Positions 8,316-17,271 are shown, counted from the stretch's first letter. The stretch is 64,000 bases of DNA from Virgibacillus sp. SK37 (GCF_000725285.1 NZ_CP007161.1:915911-979910); one strand, 5' to 3'. Numbers and translations: made by a program. Notes: generated from the sequence alone by a model not told the origin.

Positions 8316-8840
8316 AATGGATTGTAGAATAGATAAATTTCGAAGTCACAATTGATGTTTAAATTATTAACAAAGGCTTTGTTATTGAAAAGGTAACAGA
8401 AATAGATAGTTGGGGAGGTAAGCCACATTGATTTCCGTTGCATGCGGACGCTTTCCACCGGCATGGCTTCAGCCGCTTCCTTCGCTACGCTCCGTCCAGG
8501 GTCTTCAGCTCATGCTATTCCGGCAGGAGTCGCCGCATTTCACTCCAATCAGTTTGTATTGCGCTTTATTTAAATAATATATTTTTTATTGACGTTAAAA
8601 AATAGACCTTAGCGAAGGAAAAATACGGAGACTTCTGGGGGAGATGAGGCATAGGTGAGACCCCCGGAATGCGGTAGCATGAGGAGGCTCATCAGCCGCC
8701 CCCGAAAAGCGCAGTGTTTTTCCGTAGCGGTGTTATTTAGCCATTTTGTATTAACGGAGAACAACTTTTCGCTAGTTCGTAGTTTTTTCCTACAGTGTGA
8801 AAACGATTTGTAAGAGGAAACTTTTATACCCGAACATTTG
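8316..8840. repeat. Dispersed non-coding repeat, copy 1 (GC-rich core 8428-8743 with AT-rich flanks)
   Basis: No plausible gene lies between 8232 and 9103. The core begins near GGACGCTTTCCACCGG, contains GGCATGGCTTCAGCCGCTTC and TTCCGGCAGGAGTCGCC, then a second half with GGAGACTTCTGGGGGAGATG and ends at CCGTAGCGGTG. Copies with the same blocks occur near 22.4, 38.5 and 63.8 kb in this window, and an internally deleted one at 35.75 kb. The flanks are also shared: a left flank around ATTATTAACAAAGGC (8363) and a right edge ATACCCGAACATTTG (8827-8841). No ORF, transposase or terminal inverted repeat typical of an IS is seen. Function unknown. Confidence 0.8.
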
Positions 8841-9046
8841 TTTAGGAGCTTTTTAGGCTCTAAATATACTGATTATTTACAGATGTATCAATTGAGTAAT
8901 TGTAATTTAAACAAAATGTAATTGTTTTGTGGTAGTAACAACATACTGCTTAAGTTAAGATAAAGCAGACTGCAACCATTTCAACATAATTAATTTTAAG
9001 ATAAGATGGTGAATACATCATGACATATATAAATCACATAATAACT

Positions 9047-9075
9047 ACACCCAAAAACAAGAAAAAACTCACGAA
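9047..9075 (+). promoter_or_regulatory. Possible SigI-dependent autoregulatory promoter
   Basis: ACACCCAAAA at 9047 and CGAA at 9072 with a 19-base gap resemble the ACCCCC / CGAA elements of Bacillus sigI promoters. It lies about 30 bases before sigI. One base of the -35 is off consensus. Confidence 0.4.
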
Positions 9076-9102
9076 AATTATGATAGCTGGGGGTGTTTTA
9101 GG

Positions 9103-9834
9103 TTGATTATGAGTAAGTCATTAAAAGACATTCCTCTTGAAGAAATGATCGCCTCAGCTCAACAAGGGGACGAGCAAATACAAAATTATCTTTTAAAGAC
9201 ATATCAACCATTTATCGCTAAATGTGTTTCTGAAGTATGCAAACGTTATATCGATCCAAAAAAAGATGACGAATTCAGTATCGGACTTTCTGCATTTAAT
9301 GAAGCTATTTTATCCTATTCTCCTGATAAAGGGAGTTCTTTTTTATCTTTCGCAAATTTGGTAGTGAAAAGAAAGGTTATCGACTATATACGTTATGTTC
9401 AAAAGCGTCCGCTAGGTATTTCTTTGGATGAAACGTATGATGCTGAATTAATGGAAAATCCAATTGAAATAGTAGCTGTAAAACGAAATTTTCAAATGGA
9501 ACAGGATGCTTGGCGACGTAAGGAAGAAATTATGGATTTTAAGGAGAAATTGAAAGAATATAAATTAACTCTTTTGGAATTGACGGAATCCTCGCCAAAA
9601 CATAAGGATGCACGTGACTCAGCTGTTCGTACAGCCCGTATCTTATTTGAAGATGAAAAGTTACGAAGCTACGTATTGGATAAAAAGAAATTGCCCATTA
9701 AAGATCTGATTAAACTTGTCAAAGTAAGTAAAAAAACATTGGAACGGAACAGAAAATTCATTTTAGCGATATTTGTCGTTCTCAGTAATGATTATGTATA
9801 TCTTCAGGATTACTTAAAGGGGGTGGGTCAGTGA
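9103..9834 (+). CDS. sigI: RNA polymerase sigma factor SigI
   Basis: A 243-residue sigma-70-like factor of the SigI group (B. subtilis SigI is 251). The N-terminal part shows region 2 (residues about 30-105: EFSIGLSAFNEAILSYSPDKGSSF and FANLVVKRKVIDYIRY), the C-terminal part a region-4-like helix-turn-helix (LIKLVKVSKKTLERNRKFI). SigI responds to heat and, in some species, cell-wall or polysaccharide signals. The TTG at 9103 is preferred since GGGGGTG ends seven bases before it; the in-frame ATG at 9109 is 13 bases away. The stop overlaps the rsgI start (GTGA), so both are co-translated with the anti-sigma factor that controls it. Confidence 0.92.
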   Translation: MIMSKSLKDIPLEEMIASAQQGDEQIQNYLLKTYQPFIAKCVSEVCKRYIDPKKDDEFSIGLSAFNEAILSYSPDKGSSFLSFANLVVKRKVIDYIRYVQKRPLGISLDETYDAELMENPIEIVAVKRNFQMEQDAWRRKEEIMDFKEKLKEYKLTLLELTESSPKHKDARDSAVRTARILFEDEKLRSYVLDKKKLPIKDLIKLVKVSKKTLERNRKFILAIFVVLSNDYVYLQDYLKGVGQ

Positions 9835-11075
9835 AAAAAGGGATTGTGATGGAAAAGCACTCTCACTTTACTATTGTAATGGTAAGAGGAGGAGCGTTCT
9901 ACAAAGCAAAGCCAATAGACGCTATGATAGGCTCAGAAGTTTCCTTTGAGCCATTTGATGGTAACAAGAAAACTTTTTTATTATTTCCGGCTAAAAAGGT
10001 GAGTGCACCAGTCCGCTTATTATCCATGGCTTGTGTTTTACTTTTATTGGTTTTGCCATTTTATTTTATCGTGTCAGTAAACAAAACATACGCCTATGTG
10101 AATATAGATATTAATCCTAGTGTAGAGCTAGAGCTTAATAAAGACTTAAAAGTACAATCCATTCACTCACTCAATAAAGACGGAAAAGAACTTGTTTCAA
10201 ATTTGTCCGATTATAAAAACCAAAATGTGGAAAAAGTAATCAGGATGATAATGAAAGAAAGTGAGCATTCCGGGATGATAAATGACCAAAAAAATATTTT
10301 GGTTGGAGTAAGTTATGCAAATGGAGAGGTTAAAGATATTTCCGTGCTAGAGCAAGTAGATACCTCATTTCAAGAAAAACGTACGGATTGGAGTGTTGTC
10401 ACATTTAATGTTCCAAAGCACGTTAGAGAAGAAGCCAAAAACAGTAATAAATCAATGAATGAACTTATGGCGGGGCTTGTAAACAAGGATCAAAATAAGC
10501 ATGTTTCTATGAATGATCAGGAGAGAGCAATAATTCATTCTTTTTATACCGACGATCAGGATCATTCAGAAAAGGAAGCAGAAGAGTCTTCCCTTAAGAT
10601 AAAAGAAAAAGTTCAAAAAGAGACTATACATGACAAAGAAACACATACGCCCTCCGTATCCCAAAAACATCAACAAATGAAACAAGAAGATAGTAATGAA
10701 AAAAGGGCTTCTTCCAATACTTCAAATAAACAAAAAGTTGAAAAAGAGAAATATAAGCACAGTGAGAAAAAGAATAACCATGCTCAAAATAATAATAAGC
10801 ATGAAGTTGAAAAAAAGAAAAATAATAGTAACAAGAAACAAGAGCAAAATAAAGATCAAAAGCATAAAAATAATAATTCCAAACATGGTAAGAAATACCA
10901 AAATCAATCACATCATTCATACGATAAGAAACACCATCAGTACAAATATAATAAGAATAAGCATAAAGATAAACAGGACGATGACGATGAAGATGATGAT
11001 CATGATGACGAAGATAATGAAGATAACGAAGATAACGAAGAGCATGATGAGCACGATCATGATAGAGATGATTAA
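9831..11075 (+). CDS. rsgI: Membrane anti-sigma factor RsgI
   Basis: A 414-residue protein. Residues 1-55 form the RsgI N-terminal domain that holds SigI; residues 61-83 are a membrane helix; residues 88-105 (YVNIDINPSVELELN) carry the conserved NP pair (N95-P96) where RsgI proteins cleave themselves. The outer domain continues to about 230, then a low-complexity tail of about 180 residues rich in K, N, H, Q follows and ends in an acidic run of Asp/Glu/His/Asn. No sugar-binding module of the clostridial type is seen. The GTG start overlaps the sigI stop. The basic-then-acidic tail could touch cell-wall polymers or chelate metal ions; that is inference. Confidence 0.9.
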   Translation: MKKGIVMEKHSHFTIVMVRGGAFYKAKPIDAMIGSEVSFEPFDGNKKTFLLFPAKKVSAPVRLLSMACVLLLLVLPFYFIVSVNKTYAYVNIDINPSVELELNKDLKVQSIHSLNKDGKELVSNLSDYKNQNVEKVIRMIMKESEHSGMINDQKNILVGVSYANGEVKDISVLEQVDTSFQEKRTDWSVVTFNVPKHVREEAKNSNKSMNELMAGLVNKDQNKHVSMNDQERAIIHSFYTDDQDHSEKEAEESSLKIKEKVQKETIHDKETHTPSVSQKHQQMKQEDSNEKRASSNTSNKQKVEKEKYKHSEKKNNHAQNNNKHEVEKKKNNSNKKQEQNKDQKHKNNNSKHGKKYQNQSHHSYDKKHHQYKYNKNKHKDKQDDDDEDDDHDDEDNEDNEDNEEHDEHDHDRDD

Positions 11076-11080
11076 TAATT

Positions 11081-11113
11081 AGTGGAGGCTGTCACCGAAC
11101 AGCCTCCACTTTT
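11081..11113. terminator. Bidirectional terminator between rsgI and yhdB
   Basis: Perfect 12-bp stem (11081-11092 with 11099-11110), loop CACCGA, T-rich on the plus side. It sits between convergent genes. Confidence 0.8.
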
Positions 11114-11348
11114 ATATTTCCATAGCAATCGCAGGTTGGTATTTCATGGCATGGTCTAAATAATAAAGAAGATTATCATGGGATTGAATGATTTTTCCCT
11201 CATCTAGGGAATAATGGTAAGCATGCAGGAAGAGTTGTATTTTCTTTGAAAGCATATCATCATTCGTACGGACCATTAGTACAAGCAGTTCATCCCATTG
11301 GCCCCACAAAGTGTAGTATAATGCTTTGTCATAATCTGGTATATCCAT
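11112..11348 (-). CDS. yhdB: YhdB-like small protein
   Basis: A 78-residue protein starting MDIPDYDKALYYTLWGQW, matching the YhdB family next to which sigI also lies in Bacillus. It is soluble, with no signal or membrane segment; conserved parts are ALYYT, WDELLVLMVRT and FLHAYHYS. Function unknown. The ATG at 11348 has AAGGAGGGG before it; a longer frame to 11393 includes that site and is rejected. Confidence 0.75.
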   Translation of the reverse strand: MDIPDYDKALYYTLWGQWDELLVLMVRTNDDMLSKKIQLFLHAYHYSLDEGKIIQSHDNLLYYLDHAMKYQPAIAMEI

Positions 11349-11512
11349 ATTACCCCTCCTTATAATGTAAGGGCTATTTATATTGTCCCCCATATTTTAT
11401 ATATATCAGCAAAACATAAATTGGTGCGCTTACCATAAATAGGTTTTTTAGAGAAGAATAATTAAACATGGGTGAAGCATACTAGAAATAAATTTATAAG
11501 GAGGAGTACAGG

Positions 11513-12127
11513 ATGAAATTAAAAATATTGAGTATAACATCGATACTAGCACTAGCTTTAGTGGCCTGTGGAACGAACGACAATGGGGACAATCAGGAAG
11601 GCGCTATGGGAGATAACAATAATATAGAGCAAACTCGTTATAATAATACTGGCGATGGTATGGCAGGGGATCGTGATCATAATATGATGAGAAACTCTGA
11701 AAGAGACCAGAACCGAACAGATACACGTAATGGTAACGAGAATCGTTATGACGTAGCAGAAGAAGCTGCCAACAAAATTACTGACAAGGTAGATGAGATT
11801 GAAAATGCCTATGTGCTTACAACAGATAATAATGCTTATGTTGCAGCAAGACTAGACACAAACGACAATAACGGCAACAATAATAATAACAATAACGGTA
11901 ACAACAATAATAAGGGAAATGAAGTAACTGATAAGGTGAAAGATGAAATAACTAAAATTGTAAAGTCTGTGGACAAGGATATAGACAATGTATATGTTTC
12001 AACGAATCCGGATTTTGTAGATTTGACAAACAATTATATCAATGACGTTGATAATGGAGAACCAATTGAAGGTTTCTTCGACCAATTCGGCAATATGGTC
12101 GATCGTTTGTTTCCGGATAATGAATAA
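11513..12127 (+). CDS. YhcN/YlaJ-family spore lipoprotein
   Basis: A 204-residue lipoprotein precursor with lipobox LVAC and acylated C19. After a low-complexity N/D/R-rich linker, the YhcN/YlaJ domain begins about residue 80 (DVAEEAANKITDKVDEIENAYVLTTDNNAYVAA) and is split by an Asn/Gly-rich insertion (NDNNGNNNN) before VTDKVKDEITKIVKSVDKDIDNVYVS. Members are found on the inner spore membrane or in outgrowth stages. ATG 11513 has AAGGAGGAG. It is monocistronic with its own terminator. Confidence 0.85.
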   Translation: MKLKILSITSILALALVACGTNDNGDNQEGAMGDNNNIEQTRYNNTGDGMAGDRDHNMMRNSERDQNRTDTRNGNENRYDVAEEAANKITDKVDEIENAYVLTTDNNAYVAARLDTNDNNGNNNNNNNGNNNNKGNEVTDKVKDEITKIVKSVDKDIDNVYVSTNPDFVDLTNNYINDVDNGEPIEGFFDQFGNMVDRLFPDNE

Positions 12128-12146
12128 CTAATACAGCTGGTTAAGT

Positions 12147-12178
12147 GGTGTACTACGAAAAAGTAGTACACTTTTTCT
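12147..12178 (+). terminator. Intrinsic terminator
   Basis: GTGTACTAC / GTAGTACAC, loop GAAAAA, T5 tract. Confidence 0.8.
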
Positions 12179-12283
12179 TTTGGGAAAGTATTCTGTCTGC
12201 TGCGGGGCCTCTTCATATACTGCTGATAATACTGTCTTTGAAAACGAACAATTCGTAAAAATGGCCAGCGAAAAATGTTTTTA

Positions 12284-12311
12284 TTGACTATTAAGGAACA
12301 TATGATATTAT
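12284..12311 (+). promoter_or_regulatory. SigmaA promoter of the yrrT-luxS-mccAB operon
   Basis: TTGACT, 16 bases, TATTAT. An AACATA / TATGTT inverted repeat (about 12297-12314) overlaps the -10 and could be a repressor site; in B. subtilis this operon is repressed by CymR, but a clear CymR box is not seen here. Confidence 0.55.
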
Positions 12312-12373
12312 GTTACATATAATCTTACTATTCATAGTGTTTTACTATGTTTTAATAAAATTGGTGGAGTGAA

Positions 12374-13498
12374 ATGGGAATGGGGAGAGAATTTTTAAAT
12401 ATTTTTAGTGAGTGGGCAGAAACATATGATGCAAGTGTTTCAGGTGGAAATCCGCAATATGCCTCTGTTTTTGAGAATTATGAGCAGATATTAAAAGAAG
12501 TTGTGAGTGAATCTACAGGAACCGTATTGGAGTTTGGAGTAGGCACAGGAAACTTAACAGAGAAATTGGTAGCAAAAGGTTTACATGTTATTGGTATAGA
12601 ACCCTCTGCATCTATGAGAAGGATAGCATCAGAGAAGCTAAAAGAAGTGATTCTTATGGATGGAGATTTTATAGATTTTCCTCCTGTCAAAGAAGAAATT
12701 AATACAATTACAAGCACCTACGCTTTTCACCATTTAACAGATGAAGAAAAAGAAAGAGCTATTAAGAACTATGCAAGTTTATTACCTGCTGAAGGGAAAG
12801 TAGTTTTTGGGGATACCATATTCACTTCTGGAGTTGAAAGGCAAAAGGCAATAGACCATGCTCTGGAAAAAGGGTATGTAGATTTGGCGGAAGATCTAAA
12901 TCGGGAGTATTATACAACCATTCCATTAATAAGAAGCATGTTTGAAAAGTATAAATTTGACGTTTCTTTTAAACAAATGAATGATTTTGTCTGGATTATT
13001 AAAGCAAAAAAAGGTAGAAGAAAGGGGCAACATAAAATGGCAGAAAAAATGAATGTGGAAAGTTTTAATCTTGATCATACAAAGGTGAAGGCACCTTATG
13101 TTCGACTGGTAGGGGTTACAGAAGGAACCAAGGGAGACAAAGTTTATAAGTATGATATCCGCTTTAAACAACCAAATAAAGACCATATGGAAATGGCTGG
13201 ATTGCACTCCATTGAGCACTTAATGGCTGAAAATATACGTAACCATATGGAAAACGTTCTGGATATTGGTCCAATGGGGTGTCAAACAGGCTTCTATTTA
13301 GCAATTTTAAACAATGATAATTATGAAGAGGTATTAACTGCATTGGAAAAAACATTAGAGGATGTATTAGAGGCAGAAGAGGTTCCTGCTTGTAATGAAG
13401 TGCAATGTGGTTGGGCAGCTAACCATAGCCTGGAAGGGGCTCAACAAATTGCTAGAGAGATGCTGAACAATAAGCTGGAATGGCGAGAAGTATTTTAA
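12374..13498 (+). CDS. yrrT-luxS: YrrT-type SAM-dependent methyltransferase read in frame into LuxS
   Basis: A 374-codon frame. Residues 1-213 are a class I methyltransferase like YrrT, with motif [11 protein letters not shown] (51-60), acidic GIEPS and the family ending [11 protein letters not shown]. Residues 222-374 are a complete LuxS. The join (GRRKGQHK) has no linker character. At 13006-13012 there is an A7 tract; one more A would give ...AKKR and a TAG at once, the usual YrrT end, right before the luxS ribosome site. So this is either a real fusion, a slippage site, or a base-call error. The second ATG (12380) is better spaced from GGTGGAG than 12374. YrrT is thought to make S-adenosylhomocysteine in the methionine-to-cysteine route. 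Confidence 0.75.
   Translation: MGMGREFLNIFSEWAETYDASVSGGNPQYASVFENYEQILKEVVSESTGTVLEFGVGTGNLTEKLVAKGLHVIGIEPSASMRRIASEKLKEVILMDGDFIDFPPVKEEINTITSTYAFHHLTDEEKERAIKNYASLLPAEGKVVFGDTIFTSGVERQKAIDHALEKGYVDLAEDLNREYYTTIPLIRSMFEKYKFDVSFKQMNDFVWIIKAKKGRRKGQHKMAEKMNVESFNLDHTKVKAPYVRLVGVTEGTKGDKVYKYDIRFKQPNKDHMEMAGLHSIEHLMAENIRNHMENVLDIGPMGCQTGFYLAILNNDNYEEVLTALEKTLEDVLEAEEVPACNEVQCGWAANHSLEGAQQIAREMLNNKLEWREVF
13037..13498 (+). CDS. luxS: S-ribosylhomocysteine lyase LuxS (own start within the fused frame)
   Basis: A 153-residue LuxS, full length for the family (about 157). Counted from M at 13037, zinc ligands are H57 and H61 (HSIEH) and C123 (VQCGW); E60 and C81 (GCQTG) are the catalytic residues. 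It splits S-ribosylhomocysteine to homocysteine and DPD, the autoinducer-2 precursor. AAAGGGG lies nine bases before this ATG, so LuxS can be made separately even though the reading frame is open to the methyltransferase. Its place in front of mccA-mccB shows that the homocysteine feeds reverse transsulfuration. Confidence 0.88.
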   Translation: MAEKMNVESFNLDHTKVKAPYVRLVGVTEGTKGDKVYKYDIRFKQPNKDHMEMAGLHSIEHLMAENIRNHMENVLDIGPMGCQTGFYLAILNNDNYEEVLTALEKTLEDVLEAEEVPACNEVQCGWAANHSLEGAQQIAREMLNNKLEWREVF

Positions 13499-13517
13499 AT
13501 TATGGGGCGAAAAAGTA

Positions 13518-14432
13518 ATGGCAATTTATAAATCTGTTCATGAGTTAATTGGTGATACTCCTTTAATAGAGATAACACATTTTCCTCTCCCTAAAGGAGT
13601 CCGTTTACTAGCAAAGCTTGAATATTTTAATCCAGGTGGAAGTGTTAAAGACAGGCTTGGCGTTGAATTAATTGAAGATGCCCTTAAAACCGGTGCTTTG
13701 CGGGATGGTGGAACAATAATTGAGCCAACAGCTGGTAATACAGGGATTGGCATAGCATTGGCCGCTTTGAATAGAAATCTGTCTATTATATTTTGTGTGC
13801 CTGAGCATTTTAGTAATGAAAAGCAATCATTAATGAAAGCATTAGGTGCAGATATCGTTCATACACCAAGAGAAAAAGGAATGCATGGAGCAATTGAAAA
13901 AACAAATGAATTGTTGAATCAGATTCCAAACAGCTTTTCACCACAACAGTTTTCAAATCCAGCTAACCCAGATACTTATTATAAGACACTTGGTCCCGAA
14001 ATATGGAAAGATCTTGGTAAAGATGTAGATATATTCATCGCGGGTGCAGGATCAGGGGGAACTTTTATGGGATGCGCAGCTTATTTAAAGAAAAAGAAAC
14101 CTGCACTGAAAACAGTCATTGTAGAGCCAGAAGGTTCCATTATCGCAGGCGGAAAAGCGGGCTCCCATTTAACTGAGGGTATCGGAATGGAATTTTTCCC
14201 TCCTTTTTTTGATAAGTCGAATATGGATATGGTCTATACAGTCTCTGATAAAGATGCATTTCAAATGGTTGGGGAATTAGCAGGGAAGGAAGGATTGCTT
14301 GTAGGAAGTTCGTCAGGAGCTGCGATGCATGCAGCACTGGAAGAGGCGAGAAAAGCGAAAGCAGGGACCACATTGGTAACAGTATTCCCTGATGGAAGCG
14401 ACCGTTACCTAAGTAAAAACATCTATGAATAG
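13518..14432 (+). CDS. mccA: O-acetylserine-dependent cystathionine beta-synthase MccA
   Basis: A 304-residue PLP enzyme of the cysteine synthase fold. PLP lysine is K44 (GGSVKDR); TAGNTG (71-76) and GAGSGGT bind the cofactor. Family members joined to mccB use O-acetylserine and homocysteine to make cystathionine, as opposed to CysK which uses sulfide; the operon context decides here. It follows luxS by 19 bases, with GGGGCG before the ATG. Confidence 0.88.
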   Translation: MAIYKSVHELIGDTPLIEITHFPLPKGVRLLAKLEYFNPGGSVKDRLGVELIEDALKTGALRDGGTIIEPTAGNTGIGIALAALNRNLSIIFCVPEHFSNEKQSLMKALGADIVHTPREKGMHGAIEKTNELLNQIPNSFSPQQFSNPANPDTYYKTLGPEIWKDLGKDVDIFIAGAGSGGTFMGCAAYLKKKKPALKTVIVEPEGSIIAGGKAGSHLTEGIGMEFFPPFFDKSNMDMVYTVSDKDAFQMVGELAGKEGLLVGSSSGAAMHAALEEARKAKAGTTLVTVFPDGSDRYLSKNIYE

Positions 14433-14445
14433 GGGAGGAAGGTAA

Positions 14446-15579
14446 ATGAGGAAAAAAACACAATTAATTCATGCTGGAATAACTGGGGACAAGGAAACCG
14501 GAGCAGTATCGGTCCCAATATATCAAGTTAGTACCTACCAACAGGAAAGTGCTGGAAACCATAGTGGCTATGAATATTCCCGGACTGGAAATCCCACGAG
14601 GCATGCATTAGAAACAACTATTGCTGAATTAGAAAATGGGAAAGCAGGTTTTGCTTTCGGATCGGGTATGGCTGCCATTACATCTATTATGATGCTGTTT
14701 CAGTCAGAGGATCATATCCTACTAACAGACGATGTATATGGAGGTTCCTATCGCTTAATGAGCAAGGTGCTTAATCGTTTTAGACTTGAACATACGTTTG
14801 TAAACACTAGTGATCCAATACAAGTAGAAGCATCTATTCAAGAAAATACAAAGGCGTTATATATCGAAACACCAACAAATCCATTACTTAAAATTACAGA
14901 TATTAAAAGAATGGCAGAAATTGCTGCAAAACATGATTTACTGCTAATTGTTGACAATACATTTGCTACTCCATATTGGCAGCAACCTCTTAATTTAGGA
15001 GCAGATATTGTACTGCATAGTGCGACAAAGTATATAGGTGGTCATAGTGATGTGGTAGCCGGATTGGTTGTAGTAAAATCAAATGAACTTGCGCAAGATA
15101 TTCACTTCATACAAAATTCAGCAGGTGCCATTTTAGGACCGCAAGATTCATGGCTTTTATTACGGGGAATAAAAACGTTGGCATTACGCATGGAAGCAAT
15201 AGAGACCAACTCTCATAAAATAGCTCATTTTTTACACCAACATGAAAAAGTATCCGATGTGTTCTATCCAGGGTTAAAAAGTCATCCTGGTTATGAAATC
15301 AGCAAACAACAATCACAAGGATATGGTGGGATGATTTCCTTTGATGTAGGCAATGCCGAGAAAGCAGACCAGGTGTTAGCACATGTTAATTACTTTACCC
15401 TTGCGGAAAGTCTTGGTGCAGTAGAAAGTTTAATTTCCATTCCTGCACGCATGACCCATGCTTCGATTCCTGTAGAAAGAAGAAGAGAATTAGGAATAGC
15501 AGATGGGCTTATCCGCCTATCGGTGGGAATAGAAGATGCAGAAGATCTTATCGAGGATTTGCAGAAAGCTTTGTCATAA
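14446..15579 (+). CDS. mccB: Cystathionine gamma-lyase / homocysteine gamma-lyase MccB
   Basis: A 377-residue Cys/Met-metabolism PLP enzyme. PLP lysine is K195 (HSATKYIGGH); YEYSRTGNPT near 42-51 and the YGGSYR region are typical. It cleaves cystathionine to cysteine, ammonia and 2-oxobutyrate in the cytoplasm and completes the route from methionine to cysteine. It lies 13 bases after mccA with GGGGAGGAAGG before the ATG, and ends the operon at a terminator. Confidence 0.9.
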   Translation: MRKKTQLIHAGITGDKETGAVSVPIYQVSTYQQESAGNHSGYEYSRTGNPTRHALETTIAELENGKAGFAFGSGMAAITSIMMLFQSEDHILLTDDVYGGSYRLMSKVLNRFRLEHTFVNTSDPIQVEASIQENTKALYIETPTNPLLKITDIKRMAEIAAKHDLLLIVDNTFATPYWQQPLNLGADIVLHSATKYIGGHSDVVAGLVVVKSNELAQDIHFIQNSAGAILGPQDSWLLLRGIKTLALRMEAIETNSHKIAHFLHQHEKVSDVFYPGLKSHPGYEISKQQSQGYGGMISFDVGNAEKADQVLAHVNYFTLAESLGAVESLISIPARMTHASIPVERRRELGIADGLIRLSVGIEDAEDLIEDLQKALS

Positions 15580-15613
15580 GTGCTATGTCTGAAAAAAGAC
15601 CTATACATTAATA

Positions 15614-15664
15614 AAAATTCGAACTGATTCATCTTCATAATGAGTCTTAGTTCGGATTTTTTTA
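15614..15664 (+). terminator. Intrinsic terminator of the sulfur operon
   Basis: AAAATTCGAACT / AGTTCGGATTTT stem with an inner small hairpin and T7. Confidence 0.75.
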
Positions 15665-15833
15665 TGGATAATTATGTTTTTTTCAGAGCTGTTCCAGCCC
15701 CTTTACAATTGTTCTCCTTTTAAAAATAATTTATTTGTGTTCCAACCTCCTTTATATGTGCAGCTTAAGCGATAGGAGAATTTGAGCCATTATGCTAGAA
15801 TGGGTAACAAATAGACAAATTGGAGGCAGAATA

Positions 15834-17204
15834 ATGAGTGAAAAAGCTTTAGCCTATTTACAAGAAAACCAATCCAGCCTACTTGAAAAATTGAATGAAT
15901 TTTTATCTATACCAAGTGTAAGTACAAGCAAAGAACATAAAGAAGATATACATAAAGCTGCTGATTTTATTGTGAATTATTTAAATGATATTGGTTTCGA
16001 TAAAGTAGAAAAGCAGCAAACAAAGGGGCACCCACTTGTTTATGCAGAGTACAATGAAGCCGGCCCTGAAGCTCCGACCGTTTTATTTTACGGCCATTAT
16101 GATGTACAACCAGTTGATCCGATTGAACTTTGGGAAAGCGACCCTTTTCAACCTGAAATAAGAGACGGACGTTTGTATGCGCGTGGTTCAAGTGATGATA
16201 AAGGTCAGGTATTTATGCACCTGGCTGTTTTTGAAGCATACATGAGAACAGAGAGGAAACTGCCACTGAACGTAAAGGTATGTATTGAAGGAGAAGAAGA
16301 AATTGGCAGTGAGAATCTATATGATATTCTCCGAGAGAAGAAGGGAATGTTCAAAGCTGATTTTGCTGTCATCTCTGACTCTGGGATGATCGCTAAAAAT
16401 CAACCAACGATTTTATATGGCTTGAAAGGATTCACTGGGATTGAAATTAATGTTACAGGGCCAGATCATGATTTACACTCAGGCATGTATGGTGGCGCCA
16501 TTCGAAACCCACTTATGGCCTTAAGTCATATCTTGACTTCCATGAAGGATCAAGATGAAGTCGTAACGGTAGAAGGATTTTATAATGATGTGGAGCCCTT
16601 ATCTGCACATGAGCGTAAATTGATTGATCAAGTTCAAGGTGAAGACTATACGGCTTCCACCGGAGTCAAAGAGACGGTTTCAGAAAAAGGGTATACAGCG
16701 AAAGAGCATACAATGGCGCGTCCAACTCTTGAAGTTAACGGGATGTATGGTGGCTATCAAGGAGAGGGAACAAAAACAATTATACCTTCCTCTGCAACTG
16801 CTAAAATTACCTGCCGTCTAGTCCCTGGACAGGACCCTGTAAAGATACAACAATTGCTGGAAGAGCATATTTATAAAGTAGCACCAACAGGAGTGACCGT
16901 TGATGTTAAAAAAGAAAAGCTTTCGGCCAAGGCATATAAAGTGGAGCCGGAGCATGCGTTAATCCAAAAAGCAGCTGCTAGCTATTCAAAAGCATTTGGA
17001 AAGGATGCTGTTTATGTAAGAATGGGCGGTTCCATTCCGGTAGTTGAATGGATAGAAGATATTTATAACATACCAATTGTCTTATTAGGTTTTGGTACTC
17101 CTGATGATAGATTACATTCACCTAACGAGAGCTTTCCAATGGACAGTTTTGAGAAAGGAATGGAGACACTAGTTTATTATTGGAATGAAGTTATTAAAAA
17201 ATAG
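15834..17204 (+). CDS. M20-family dipeptidase
   Basis: A 456-residue cytoplasmic metallopeptidase of the CPG2/carnosinase-like dipeptidases. Metal ligands fall in GHYDVQP, SSDDKGQ, EGEEEIGS, the aspartate of ISDSGM and the late LHSPNE histidine; EGEEE supplies the general base. A dimerisation domain lies in the middle (about 190-320). No signal peptide. ATG 15834 follows GGAGGC; a longer frame from 15792 lacks a site. The exact substrate (dipeptides, acylated amino acids) is open. It stands alone between two operons. Confidence 0.87.
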   Translation: MSEKALAYLQENQSSLLEKLNEFLSIPSVSTSKEHKEDIHKAADFIVNYLNDIGFDKVEKQQTKGHPLVYAEYNEAGPEAPTVLFYGHYDVQPVDPIELWESDPFQPEIRDGRLYARGSSDDKGQVFMHLAVFEAYMRTERKLPLNVKVCIEGEEEIGSENLYDILREKKGMFKADFAVISDSGMIAKNQPTILYGLKGFTGIEINVTGPDHDLHSGMYGGAIRNPLMALSHILTSMKDQDEVVTVEGFYNDVEPLSAHERKLIDQVQGEDYTASTGVKETVSEKGYTAKEHTMARPTLEVNGMYGGYQGEGTKTIIPSSATAKITCRLVPGQDPVKIQQLLEEHIYKVAPTGVTVDVKKEKLSAKAYKVEPEHALIQKAAASYSKAFGKDAVYVRMGGSIPVVEWIEDIYNIPIVLLGFGTPDDRLHSPNESFPMDSFEKGMETLVYYWNEVIKK

Positions 17205-17271
17205 TGAAGTATAGGTTTGTTTAAAAGGATAAAGTGGGTATGGAATACTTATATGGATAGGAGGGGTGGTT

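Noticed and set aside
8276-8464. 62-codon minus-strand frame at repeat copy 1
   Set aside because: Lies in repeat flank sequence, no ribosome site, not conserved between copies.
8428-8743. Insertion sequence or MITE in the strict sense
   Set aside because: No terminal inverted repeats or transposase found; the ends are shared flanks rather than sharp borders. Kept as a repeat of unknown type.
10624-11082. Long alternative frames within the rsgI tail on both strands
   Set aside because: They follow from the low-complexity A/G-rich coding of the tail; the rsgI frame is continuous and explains the region.
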